Below are positions 32,201-39,053 of a DNA stretch of 64,000 bases, one piece after another. The DNA lies in contig CM051519.1 of the NCBI GenBank assembly GCA_028015205.1, forward strand, positions 81,303,539-81,367,538, given 5' to 3'. This DNA comes from Mytilisepta virgata. Its lineage: Eukaryota; Mollusca; Bivalvia; Mytilida; Mytilidae. The stretch's first letter is position 1, and each line of letters opens with the position of its first letter. The notes beneath the pieces are model-generated. The model ran no database searches and was not told the DNA's origin. It saw nothing but the letters and a program-made list of their open reading frames with translations. Made by a program: the position numbers and the translations under genes.

Positions 32201-32298
32201 TTACCAACCGGACTAACAAACTCTTGCTTCCATTGCTTATGTTGTCGCATTTCCATGGCTTGGTTTATAACGTCACAGCATATATGAAAGGACGTCAT
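3319..32298 (-). CDS. BTB-BACK-Kelch protein, complete seven-exon gene
   Basis: A Kelch-like protein of 839 aa, the family that usually acts as substrate adaptor of Cullin-3 ubiquitin ligases. Coding exons, 5' to 3': 32298-31193, 28576-28423, 15590-15098, 13659-13473, 13105-12911, 5407-5190, 3485-3319. All junctions are GT/AG and the frame is continuous (2,520 nt). Residues 1-126 are a basic, Ser-rich extension. BTB spans about 127-237 (LCDIVIRVDGQEFLAHKLAL) and BACK about 243-350. An unusually long low-complexity linker fills 370-528, and Kelch repeats 529-839 carry six Gly-Gly strand motifs (VVGG, IVGG, AVGG, VVGG, LIGG, IVGG), a six-bladed propeller. I cannot name the vertebrate orthologue. 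Alternative exons in the 12.8-kb intron 2 cannot be excluded. Confidence 0.88.
4335..4480. repeat. Interspersed repeat, copy 1 (partner at 10758-10920)
   Basis: Direct, diverged copies share GTTAGCACT, AGTAAGTATACTTT and TGAATTAATTGTGGTCT-like blocks in the same order. Both lie in introns of the Kelch gene. The class is unknown. Confidence 0.5.
4580..5180. repeat. Compound foldback repeat in Kelch intron 6
   Basis: At 4850-4881 and 4927-4958 two 32-bp arms (GAAATAATTCACGGTG outermost) form a hairpin. A second foldback follows (arms around GGCCATATTTCTGT and its complement near 5083 and 5140), with GCTCGCTCCGCTGCTC between its arms, and closes with GAATTATTTC at 5171-5180. The flank 4580-4845 recurs inverted at 11560-11745. 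MITE-like non-coding DNA. Confidence 0.7.
5190..5407 (-). CDS. Kelch gene exon 6
   Basis: 218 nt, phase 2 in and phase 1 out, residues 713-784. It encodes SLYLIGGSEM and a second strand pair ending RHDAGATAIG. The donor (GCTATAG|GTAAAT at 5189) is within 10 bases of a foldback repeat in intron 6. Confidence 0.9.
6913..6920 (+). promoter_or_regulatory. TATA box of the transposon
   Basis: TATAAAAA inside the element, 58 bases upstream of the transposase ATG and after the left inverted repeat; a sensible core promoter for the transposase. Confidence 0.5.
6978..7970 (+). CDS. Tc1/mariner transposase
   Basis: 330 aa, the usual length for Tc1-like transposases, which cut and paste the element between TA dinucleotides. 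The N-terminal half has two helix-turn-helix regions (QNAVAVTYNVHRSTISRLWG at about 21-41) and a GRPR-type motif (RPRSGRPR, about 53-60). The catalytic triad is complete: Asp in FSDESRF, Asp in QHDNARPHTA, and Glu in SPDLNPIEHLW with 34 residues between the second Asp and the Glu (DD34E). No stop or frameshift interrupts it. The ATG follows the inverted repeat and TATA box in normal order. Activity is inferred only from intactness. Confidence 0.95.
   Translation: MPRLDAATRNIAIGRLEAGESQNAVAVTYNVHRSTISRLWGRYLQLGTTTDRPRSGRPRVTTRAQDRYIRLFHLRNRTIAATETAVNVPGLRRISAQTVRNRLRSHGLRARRPYFGATLRRQHRRARVRWCTTVRAWNLQNWRRVWFSDESRFQLEKRDGRIRVYRRRNERFAQNCVVERDNFGGGSVMMWAAISYARNTQLIHIQGNLNAVRYRDEILRPHLLPVIDIRREIFQHDNARPHTARVTVDFLEQQNVNVIRWPSRSPDLNPIEHLWDEVDRRVRQRQPQQLQQALQFEWQRIPRVRTQRLIQSMPRRVGAVLQANGGHTRY
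8200..8230. repeat. Poly(A) tract
   Basis: About 28 A residues just outside the transposon's right end; simple repeat. The ORF seen on the opposite strand here is only poly-Phe from this run. Confidence 0.8.
9273..9434. repeat. Foldback (MITE-like) element with GAGCG/AGCGA centre
   Basis: Arms starting ATTATCTGCATTTTGACAGC at the left pair with their complement at the right (9404-9434). The centre, 9344-9363, reads GAGTGAGCGTAGCGAACGAG. The inner arms include ATATCGTAAAATATCA, also found in the elements at 20251 and 54240. It lies in Kelch intron 5. Confidence 0.8.
10325..10510 (+). repeat. Mytilus-type interspersed repeat, copy 1
   Basis: Contains GGGAATGTGTCAAAGAGACA, then CAACAACCCGACCA and a CTTCAACGCAGCGAG block. 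Copies recur at 10655-10745 (short) and 30113-30300. I recall this sequence from many Mytilus clones; the class (SINE or part of a larger element) is not evident. Confidence 0.7.
10655..10745 (+). repeat. Mytilus-type interspersed repeat, copy 2 (truncated)
   Basis: A direct copy of the first 90 bases of the element at 10325, including the GTGTCAAAGAGACAACAAC block, cut off after GCAGCGAG. Confidence 0.75.
10758..10920. repeat. Interspersed repeat, copy 2 (partner at 4335-4480)
   Basis: Same ordered blocks as the copy at 4335, diverged by substitutions and small insertions. Confidence 0.5.
10945..11203. repeat. MITE-like element with TTTATCCTGCA ends and an inner hairpin
   Basis: Short inverted ends TTTATCCTGCA (10946) and TGCAGGATAAA (near 11192) enclose a perfect 12-bp hairpin, TGCAAGCGAATA at 11018-11029 and its complement at 11049-11060. 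The DNA after the right end (AACAACATATC...GGAAAATTTATTTG) resembles that after the TGCAGGATAAA at 26647, so this is a repeated family. Confidence 0.6.
11385..11544. repeat. Foldback (MITE-like) element, relative of the 4850 element
   Basis: The arms GAAATAGTTCACAGTGGCTT (11385) and its diverged complement (GAATTATTTC at 11535-11544) enclose GAGCGATAGCGAGTG near 11459. The adjoining 11560-11745 is an inverted copy of 4580-4845. Confidence 0.7.
12268..12346 (+). ncRNA. Possible Pol III (tRNA-derived SINE-like) promoter remnant
   Basis: An A-box-like TGGCCATGTTATCGCGGC at 12268-12285 is followed by a B-box-like GTGTTCGATTCC at 12315-12326 and a T6 run at 12341-12346. Box spacing fits a tRNA-type unit. 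The T-arm does not pair properly, so it is not a functional tRNA; a SINE head or chance match is more likely. Confidence 0.3.
12911..13105 (-). CDS. Kelch gene exon 5
   Basis: 195 nt, phase 2 in and out, residues 648-711. It carries PLDTVEYYNPDTDSW and LLYVVGGFYE, standard Kelch strands with the conserved Tyr and Trp. The acceptor is TTTTCAG and the donor AACAG|GTGATA. Confidence 0.9.
13473..13659 (-). CDS. Kelch gene exon 4
   Basis: 187 nt, phase 1 in and phase 2 out, residues 586-646. It encodes a full blade step from GGSILL to LYAVGGQDTQ. The acceptor is TTTTACACAG and the donor GGCAG|GTAAAC. Confidence 0.9.
13945..14860. repeat. Inverted pair of about 22-36 bp minisatellites
   Basis: 13945-14245 is a tandem array of about 22-bp units (GTAAAGTCTAGCGTTGAAAA type). 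14720-14845 is an array of about 36-bp units whose complement reads GATGTAAACTCTAGCGTAAA, the same motif inverted. Together they look like a 0.9-kb foldback with tandem-repeat arms, in Kelch intron 3. Confidence 0.6.
15098..15590 (-). CDS. Kelch gene exon 3 (low-complexity linker and first Kelch blade)
   Basis: 493 nt, phase 0 in and phase 1 out. It first encodes a Ser/Thr/Gln/Gly/Pro-rich linker (421-528) with a duplicated SRTI(A/T)GGT motif and a run of prolines, then the first blade starting IMVVGGINPF. The acceptor is CTTTTAG and the donor TTG|GTGAGTT. Confidence 0.88.
15948..15964 (+). repeat. Poly(G) tract
   Basis: A run of about 16 G in Kelch intron 2; it makes the poly-Gly ORF shadows seen here. 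Confidence 0.8.
16330..16510. repeat. Two-copy tandem repeat of about 90 bp
   Basis: ATCGATAAATAGCAA / ATCAATAAATAGCAA and CTTGCTTTTGGTTCATTGTT occur twice in the same order about 90 bases apart. No coding character. Confidence 0.6.
16686..16856. repeat. Degenerate AACTAGTTA..TTGTTCCGG minisatellite
   Basis: Irregular repeats of the palindromic AACTAGTTA followed by TTTGTTCCG-like blocks. A similar degenerate array lies at 26897-27118. Confidence 0.5.
17270..19046. repeat. Large inverted repeat (foldback) with arms of about 0.55-0.6 kb
   Basis: The left arm 17270-17894 and the right arm 18518-19046 are inverted copies of high identity, for example GATCTTCGAGTTACTTCGGT near 17346 and its complement near 18980. 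The unpaired centre is 17895-18517. Within each arm sits a pyrimidine/purine-rich block with poly(C/G) runs and AATAAAAAGGCAGGATCA repeats. The outer left end has 26-bp tandem units of GTTATGTTGATCAAC. No transposase is seen. Confidence 0.8.
19047..19490. repeat. Degenerate AT-rich tandem array
   Basis: Loose repeats of AACATAAC, TTGAT and AATGAAATAAT blocks at roughly 50-60 bp spacing continue outward from the right arm of the large inverted repeat up to the LINE remnant. Confidence 0.5.
20251..20403. repeat. Foldback element inserted in the LINE
   Basis: The arms ATCAGGTATTCTGCAAACGT... and ...AAGAAAACTTGAT are inverted copies, with ATATCGTAAAATATCTGCCG inside. The centre at 20318-20340 reads GAGTGAGCGTAGCGAACGAG, identical to the centre of the element at 9273. 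Confidence 0.8.
20995..23731. mobile_element. Nested tandem-repeat element with hairpin ends
   Basis: Inserted in the LINE after the FADDT region. The left end has a perfect 18-bp palindrome AGTCCAGCATGCTGGACT (21016-21033), then a hairpin TTTTAGC/GCTAAAA (21035-21050). The right end closes with a TATGTCTCCC...GGGGAGACATA hairpin (23702-23730). Inside are about four diverged units of roughly 140 bp (21180-21634), then a regular array of 135-bp units (21792-23526). This second array is flanked by direct 157-bp copies (21635-21791 and 23527-23684). There is no credible protein: the open frames arise because 135 is a multiple of three. Confidence 0.75.
21792..23526. repeat. 135-bp tandem array, about 13 units
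   Basis: Units begin about every 135 bases (for example 22471, 22606, 22741, 22876). Each holds GGTTATAGGGTGGGGATC, ATCATTTGAGGGGGTGGGGC, a poly-C block and TATGGTACCAAATGATTCGT. Two late units carry a 20-25 bp internal duplication (periods of about 154 and 159). Confidence 0.9.
24811..26465 (+). mobile_element. GAGCC-type tandem-core element, copy A
   Basis: Starts AGAGGCTCACCAGAGCCTGT with a short hairpin, followed by ATCGCTCACC, and ends GGCCAGGTGAGCT. Between them are several imperfect units with AATAACTCCTAAATGGGTTT, TTTCAGGGTA(T/G)GTAGATCT and GACATGTCATAGATCATTCC. Non-coding. Relatives by their ends lie at 27199, 35364, 36969, 46866 and 55030. Confidence 0.7.
26668..26797. repeat. Foldback element
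   Basis: AGTCATTGTCGGAAAATAGA (26668) pairs with its complement ending at 26797; the inner arms read TTTATTTGGGC/GCCCAAATAA. The centre is rich in GCTCGC. A GAGCGCGAGGAGCGTAGTG block lies just upstream at about 26541. Confidence 0.7.
26897..27118. repeat. Degenerate ATGTTCCGG / AACTAGTTA minisatellite
   Basis: Irregular AAAATGTTCCGGA and ACTAGTTA blocks, related in motif to 16686-16856. Confidence 0.45.
27199..28371 (+). mobile_element. GAGCC-type tandem-core element, copy B
   Basis: Begins GAGGCTATAAAGAGCCTGTA and ends in a hairpin AGCTCACCTGGCC...GGTCAGGTGAGCT (28340-28370). The core has about five units with AAACTAAGTTCGGCTGTG, GGCCATCTTGGTT, AAGGACCATT and GCGGTTTCAGA. Its end lies about 50 bases from the donor side of Kelch exon 2. 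Confidence 0.75.
28423..28576 (-). CDS. Kelch gene exon 2 (post-BACK linker)
   Basis: 154 nt between a TTTTTGCAG acceptor and an ATCCCCCGC|GTAAGT donor. It joins exon 1 in phase 2 and leaves in phase 0, encoding 51 polar residues (370-420) with no known domain. Confidence 0.85.
29800..29976 (+). pseudogene. LINE C-terminal fragment
   Basis: A short open stretch reads FYTIKYLTQLRNIAHKLA, then KRVCKLCSLNAVEDEINFL. The CxxC followed by VEDE and a hydrophobic block is the usual zinc-knuckle tail of many animal LINE proteins; the expected His and last Cys are lost and a stop follows. It is unrelated in detail to the LINE at 19.5 kb. Confidence 0.5.
30113..30300 (+). repeat. Mytilus-type interspersed repeat, copy 3
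   Basis: Same start (GGGGAATGTGTCAAAGAGAC) and length as the copy at 10325, through GCGGGCTTCAGCTGGCCCCT and a GCACACTTAAC-like end. About 85-90% similar by eye. Confidence 0.75.
30654..30804. repeat. Foldback element
   Basis: Long arms (AATGTTTCCTATTTTTTAAC at the left, its complement ending at 30804; inner arms GGGTCAGTTTA/TAAACTGACCC) surround AAAGCGCGAAGCGGTTTA at 30717-30734. Confidence 0.8.
31193..32298 (-). CDS. Kelch gene exon 1 (N-terminal extension, BTB, BACK)
   Basis: Encodes residues 1-368 plus two bases of codon 369. The ATG is at 32298-32296; the donor reads AA|GTAAGTATC at 31192. It ends just after the BACK domain (CKEMLYNAF). The start is the first ATG of the long open frame; a downstream start before BTB cannot be excluded. 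Confidence 0.9.
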
Positions 32299-33780
32299 AG
32301 ATCATGGAACTGGATAGTAAAGTCGACGGTCAAAAAATTCAAGGGTGCAATTTGAACTACATAATACCTCTACATGTCAGTCCTGTACAATACATTTAGC
32401 TCTTGGTAGCTGACAAATTAGACAGTCTACTGATTTTGGGATTTACATTGTTAATGTATTATTGAGTTACCTTGCATTTTATGGTAAATAGTTTTTTCTC
32501 CGTGTTAACTTGACCTGAAGATAATTAGCAGCCACAAAAAACACTTTCATCATGTTCTTGAATTACTAGTAATCAACACTTCCCTTCATACCCATTGGGG
32601 TGCAATGGTTAAAGGAGCAACCATAGATTTATTACTTGGCAAGGAGGTGATCATGATCAATGAGCCTGGAATTACCAAATAGTTCTAGAACATTTGTAAT
32701 TATATCTCCGAGTATCTAAGATGGTTCACATGTTGGCATTTTTTTTTAGTATGATTGATTTATTTACTTGTTCTTCTCTTTTCTAAGACAAATCTCTTTA
32801 TCCTCAAAAGGCTAATGAATCATGTACCTTGCAGGTTTACAGATCATCTCTGAGAATATTTTTTTCAGAACTAAAAATAGCTTATAGATATTTGATAGGT
32901 GTGCTCAGCTGGTTACTGCCGTTGATTTATTATATCTAATTAAGTACCAATTTTGAGAGTTTTCTGAAGTGCTGTAAAACCATGAATTTACCCAATTTTA
33001 TAGTAATATCAAATAAAATGTATTTCATCATATTGTATTACTATAAATTAAAAAATGACATTCAATATCCTCAAATTAATGAATTGTTTCTCACAAAAAA
33101 TAAAAACTAATTGATAGTATACAGATAACATCTTTATGACTTAACATTTGGCTAAATTTTGTACATTTTACACAAATATACCCCTTGTGCTTCTAAATAC
33201 TGTTCATGTGATAAACTGCACATTTATATGCAATTTGTCCTTCCAAAGTATGGGATACAGATCAAGTGACTTCCCCTATTTAACTAATATATTTTGTATA
33301 TGTGAGGATCTGTAGAGGTCTAGGTTAAATGTTTTATATTTTGTTAATTCCAGTACATTTTCAAAGGATTTATTACCCATAATTAAAGAGTAGTATGACT
33401 AATGGTTTATGGCACTGCAGAGGATCGATGGGAAGTAAAATAGGATATTTTTTATTGCTTGAAAATACACATATTTTAAACTTCATATTAAAGTTTAATG
33501 GTCTGATAGTAAGTGCATTGTCAGAAGCCTTCAATTTCTCCATCTTCTTCATAAGACCAGTTTTTGGATGGCCCTTTTACCTTTTTAAGATTTTACTGGT
33601 TATTTAGTATAAAACAAATAATAGATGTACAAATTAAAAAAAAAAGAATATATGTGTCCAATGGACACTGTGCTCCACTTTCAAACAAACACCTAAATCA
33701 TGATCATTCAACCGTGACATTGAGGTCACACCACCCCTTGACCTGAATTTTGAATATATTCCATCTTAAGGTATTTAGCC
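32299..33780. other. AT-rich intergenic or 5' region of the Kelch gene, nothing recognised
   Basis: No ORF of protein character, no clear repeat structure. It should contain the Kelch promoter or 5' UTR exons, which I cannot locate by eye. Confidence 0.4.
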
Positions 33781-33790
33781 ACAAATTTTC

Positions 33791-36700
33791 GGGTGTGACT
33801 AAACATCGAGTTCGAGTTCGAGTTAGAGTTAGAGTTAAAGTTCGAGTTAGAGTTCGAGTTACAGTTCGAGTTGCAGTTCGAGTTCGAGTTAAAGTTCGAG
33901 TTAGCGTTCGAGTTATAATTTGAGTTCAAGTTAATCTTCGAGTTAACTCGAGATATTGATTTCTAATTCATTTATCGAGTTGTATTTCGAGTTAAAATTC
34001 GAGTTACGGATTACGTTTAGGGGAAGGGAGGTACACCCCGATAAAGATACATCTAATTTGTTCATACCCAGAAAAATACTTTCATTTAACCCCATAAAAA
34101 TACTTTCATTTTACCGCATAAAACAGGTTAAAAACGCTATTTTTTTTCGTCTTTTTGAACTTACTCCAAAAAATACCTGCAATTTTTGGAACTAAATAAA
34201 ATACAGAAAAATCGCGAAATTTGTCCAGAAAAATAGTACTCACGTACGTGCGGAGAGTAACCCAAACACCTCCCCCCCCCCTCGGGATTAAGCCTTGGAT
34301 TAAGTTATTGTGTGTTGATTTTTATTCTTCGTCGTTTATTCATTTGGACACAAGATATTGGTGGTGCACGACATTTGAGCCAATTCATACGACATTTGAG
34401 CCAAAAAAAATCCACTTCGACTTCGTTTCCTCACGCGTACTCCTTTTCTCTTTCTCCTTATGTTCTACCAACGAATGTGGAATTCTTAAGAGACATAAAT
34501 CAACCTGCCCCCCCCATAATATCCGAAATACGTGTATTTATATTGTTCAACCCACCTTAAAGTACTGGTATGACGTCCTCCCTAAATCGAAATGTATGTA
34601 CAACCTGTATAATTAAAAAGAGTTTTTTCAAACCTTCCTTAAAATATTCCGTACACTGAATTGTGAGATTTAAAGTTGTGACACAAAACTGCGATATAAA
34701 ATAAAAGTTTCGTTATGAATGAGAAATGGTGTATGGAATAAATGTACATGAGACAAAATCCCAATTAATACATAGCAATGGAACAACGCTTTTATTGTTG
34801 TTCTTCATCTTAAGTCAGTATTAGTTTGAATTTTTTATATTAATAACAATTATTTTACTGTTAGGCATAATGGATGACAATTTCAAAGTTTTCGGCTTGT
34901 ATATATGTATGAATTGATACTTGGTCTGGAAGCTTGATAATAATGAGTTGTAATGTGTACCATAATCTTTAACGGTTTGCTCCTACAGGGGCAGGGGTAT
35001 TTGTGGCCCACTGTACCTATATTATTCATTGCAATGACAAACACACCAAAACTGTAGGGAATATACTGATCTGTCTGCCGTTCTGTCTATTTCCCTGTGC
35101 ATTTTTGATTGGCTTCCTTGATGTTTTCTTCATATCGTCGATGTACCGTATAAGTAGACAAAACTTAACCACGGTGTACAACCGGCGCACCCGAAACCAT
35201 ACGTTTAAAATTGGATGGCTTGGTTTGTCATTTTGTGGAAAGCAAAAAGTTTAATTGTATGGCTTTTCATACTTGGCCAATCAATCAGTTGAAATGTAAA
35301 CACTCGGTTTTACTGATTGTCTCGGAAGTGCCGATTGTATACCATAACTATACAATAAATCATAAAGGCCATGTGACCTTTCGCCATCACTTGGTGTCCG
35401 TCATCTGCCGTCGTAAACTTTTTTGATTAAAATAGAACATATGCGTCAGACAGTAGTTTTGAAAATTATCTCAGAAGAAATGCCTTTAAGAGAAAATCTG
35501 GCAAGGTAAAAACGATCTGGAGGACAAGATCTACTTTCATTTTTTGTAGAAATCGGATTACCCGTCTTGGAGTTAATGTCCCTGGATTGTAGAATTTTAG
35601 CTTTTTTGTTTTGTTTTTTTTTAATACAAAAATCTTTTCCTCTAAAACTACTGAGCCAATTGGAACCAAACTTGGTTATATTAGTTATGGGATGGTCCCC
35701 TTTAAACTTCTCATCTGTTCGTCCGTCATCCAAGATTGCCGTCACGGCCCGACATAATTAAACTTAGGACCCTATGGGAAATACAATTTGAAGATCTCCT
35801 TTGAAACCGTTGAGTTAATTGGAACTAAACTATGGTGGAATATATAGTCCCTGAGTGGTCCCCTTCTAAAATTGTGTCTGTTGTCCCCAACCAAGATAGT
35901 TGCCGGAGCTAATTATAAAGAAGGGGAAAAGAACATTTTAATATATTTTCCTCTGACACTACAAAGTCAATATCAACCAAACTTTACTTTAATGATCTTT
36001 AGATGGTCCCTTTTAGATTGTCCGGTGATTCTGATCTCCGCGACCATGATGGACACCTCGCCGGACTTAGTTTCACACTAGACCTTATGTGAATGCACCT
36101 TTAACACCTCCTCTAAATACACTGGGCAATTTGGTCTAAATCATCATTAGGGGTATTTCAAAATTGTGTCGATGGATGCCCGAACCAATAATACCTTTTA
36201 CAGGTGAGCTTATATATGCTCCTTGCAATGCATGCCTCTAGTTTGTTTGAAATATTGTTTGTAGTATAGATTACTTGTAGGCTTGTTATGTCGTGTTCAC
36301 ATTTTTCTAAATCTGGGGCAAATCTAGTGTGTATATACCTCCATCCACATGTTGAAGATCGTATGAAAGAGTCTGGTTGATTTATTTTGCTACACCCAGA
36401 GCAAAAGAACGCTTATATTCTGATTGACATTTTATTAAAAAAAAAAATAATAAAATCTGAAATTATTAGCAGATGAAGCACTCTAAAGGCTCAATAGCAG
36501 GATTTTATCATGTGAACTGTGAATAACATGTCTAGATCTGTTGATCAATTCCAATTCGTCACTGATTTACGTATTAGAAAAAAGTTTGTACGAATATCGG
36601 CATCGCTATGTATACAAAAAAATGTACTAGGAACACGTGCCTTTATCTTAACTCGAACTTTAACTCGAACCGTAACTCTAACTCGAAATTTAACTCAATA

Positions 36701-36817
36701 AATGACATTAGAAATTAATATCTCGAGTTCACTCGAACTTCAACTCGAACTCGAATTATAACTCGAACTTCAACTCGAACTCTAACTTTAACTCGAACTC
36801 GATGTTTAGTCACACCC
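33791..36817. mobile_element. Foldback-type transposon with hexamer-array inverted repeats and 9-bp target duplication
   Basis: The terminal GGGTGTGACTAAACATCGAG (33791-33810) is repeated perfectly inverted at 36798-36817. Beyond it each arm (about 33791-34012 and 36640-36817) is an array of GAGTT(C/A)-type hexamers, with a shared spacer CTCGAGATATT(G/A)ATTTCTAAT. The 9 bases CAAATTTTC flank both ends directly (33782-33790 and 36818-36826), a convincing target-site duplication. The 2.6-kb interior has no transposase, and a GAGCC-type element (35364-36240) is nested in it. A 9-bp duplication is typical of Mutator-like elements, but the superfamily is not proven. Confidence 0.85.
35364..36240 (-). 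mobile_element. GAGCC-type tandem-core element, copy D (nested)
   Basis: Minus-oriented and diverged. It begins AAAGGCCATGTGACCTTTCG next to TCATCACTTGGTGTCCGTCA and ends CAGGTGAGCTTATATATGCT...GCCTCTAG. The core units carry GAGCCAATTGGAAC and CATCCAAGAT. It lies inside the foldback transposon 33791-36817, so it arrived later. Confidence 0.6.
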
Positions 36818-36968
36818 CAAATTTTCATGTTGATATAAAATCTATTTCTCATTAAAAAGGACAAATATACCTAAGGAGCAATCAAACAAACGTAATCCAT
36901 TGGACAGACAAACCCGGAAAGACAAATGAACAACCACAAGCATAACAAATACACAGAAAACTAAACTA

Positions 36969-38899
36969 GAGGCTCTCAAGAGCCTGTATCGCTCACCTGG
37001 ATTTAACTTTTCATCTTGAGCAGACCTAAAAATTTAAGTGTTGCAGTCAATTTGGCTGATTTTTCTATAGGATTCTATGTTAAACTAATTTCAGCTGTGG
37101 CAGTCATCTTGGTTGACAGTCCAGTTTCTAAAAGAGAACCATCTAAGGACCATTTCTGCTAAGTCTTGTTCCAACTGGCTAAGCAGTTTCAGACTAAAAG
37201 ATATTAAACAAAGGTCGGTGTGGCAGCAATCTTGGTGAACGGAAATATTTCTGAAAGAGGACCTCCTAAGGACCAATGCTGCCAAGTCTGGCTCCAATAT
37301 GTCAAGTGGTTTCAGACAAAAAGATTTTTCAATGAAATTTTCCATAGGGCCCTATGTTAAACTAAGTTCTGCTGTGGCGGCAATCTTGGTTCACAGTCCA
37401 CGAAATCAGACACATTTCTAAAAAAGTGACCTCCTTAGGACCAATGCCACGAAGTCCAGCTCCAATATGTCAAGTGGTTTCAGACAAGAAGATTTTTCAA
37501 TGAATTTTCCATAGGGCCCTATGTTAAACTAAGTTCGGTTGTGCGGCCATCTTGGTTGACAGTCCGGGTCATCGCACAAATTTCTGAAAGAGGACCATCT
37601 AAGGACCATTGCTACCAAGTCTAATTCTAATTGGCTTAGTTGTTTCAAACGAGAAGATTTTTGAGTGATTTTCCCATAGGGTCCTATGTTAAACTAAGTT
37701 CTGCTGTGGCGGCCATCTTGGTTCATAGTCCACGAAATCAGACACATTTCTGAAAAAAGACCTCCTAAGGACCAATGCCACCAAGTCTGGCTCCAATATG
37801 TCAAGTGGTTTCAGACAAAAAGATTTTCAATGAATTTTCCTATAGGGCCCTATGTTAAACTAAATTTGGTTGTGGCGGCCATCTTGGTTGACAGTCCGGG
37901 TCATTGGACACACCTCTGTAAGAGGACCATCTAAGGACCATTGCTGCCAAGTCTGGTTCCAATTGGTCAAGTGGTTTAAGACGAGAAGATTTTTCAATGA
38001 ATTTTCCCATAGGGCCCTATGTCAAACTAAGTTCGGCTGTGGCGGCCATCTTGGTTAACAGTCCGGGTCATTGGACATATTTCTGAAAGAGAACCTCCTA
38101 AGAGCTATTACTGCCAACTTTGGTTGCAACAGGACTTGTAGTTTCATATAAGAAGATTTTTGAAAATCAACCCCCCTTTTTTTCTATTTTTAGTAACAGC
38201 AGCCATCTCGGTTGGAAGTCCGGCATGCCAGAAATAATTTTGGAAGGGGGCCACCCAAGGACCATTCCACCAAAGTTTGGTCTCATTTGGCCCAGTGGTT
38301 TGAGAGGAAAAGATCTTTAAAGGATAGTTTACGCTGGATGCCGTATTTAAAGGGCAAAAACTCCTATAAGGGGTCAATCAACGATTTTGGTCATGTTGAC
38401 TTATTTGTAGATCTTATTTTTTTGAACATTTTTGCTGTTTACAATTTGTCTTTATCTATAATAATATTCAAGATAATAACCTAAAACTGCAAAATTTCCT
38501 TAAAATTAACAATTCAGGGGCAATAACCCAACAAAGGGTTGACCGATTCGTCTGAAAATTTCATGACAGGTAAATCTTGACCTGATGAACATTTTTACCC
38601 CATGTCAGTTTTGCTCTAGTTGCTTTAGTTTTTGAGATGCAAGACAAAAACTGCAGTTTACCCCTATGTTCTATTTTTAGCCATGTCGGCCATGTTGGTT
38701 GGCAGGCGGGGTCATCGGACACATTTTTTAAACTAGATACCCTAATGATGCTTGTGGCCAAGTTTGGTCCAATTTGGCCCAGCAGTTTCAGAGGAGAAGA
38801 TTTTTCTAAAAGTTAACAGACGACGACGACGGACGACGACGGACGACGGACGCCAAGTGATGAGAAAAGCTCACTTGACCCTTTGGGTCAGGTGAGCTA
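36969..38899 (+). mobile_element. GAGCC-type tandem-core element, copy C (best preserved)
   Basis: The left end is GAGGCTCTCAAGAGCCTGTA, a hairpin, then TCGCTCACCTGG. The right end is a GACGACGGACG run, CCAAGTGATGAGAAAAGCTC and the hairpin AGCTCACTTGACC...GGTCAGGTGAGCT. About seven core units of roughly 170-260 bp each hold CCATAGGGCCCTATGTTAAA, GGCGGCCATCTTGGTT, AAGGACCATTGC and GTGGTTTCAGAC. No protein; the short frames are artefacts. Confidence 0.8.
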
Positions 38900-39053
38900 A
38901 AAACAATGAACAACATGAACTCCTATAAAAACCAGGAGTGAACCCAGGCGCTCCGGAAGGGTAAGCAGTTCCTGCTCCGTATACGGCACCCGTCGTGAAG
39001 TTCAACAAAGTCAATCATGGGGAAGTCACAAATCGGTGGAGGCACATGAAAGG

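Noticed and set aside
33726..33929. Asn/Ser-rich 67-aa ORF
   Set aside because: Antisense reading of the hexamer array in the left arm of the foldback element.
36969..38899. Several 60-90 aa ORFs on both strands
   Set aside because: All fall in tandem units of the GAGCC-type element and vary between units as non-coding DNA does.
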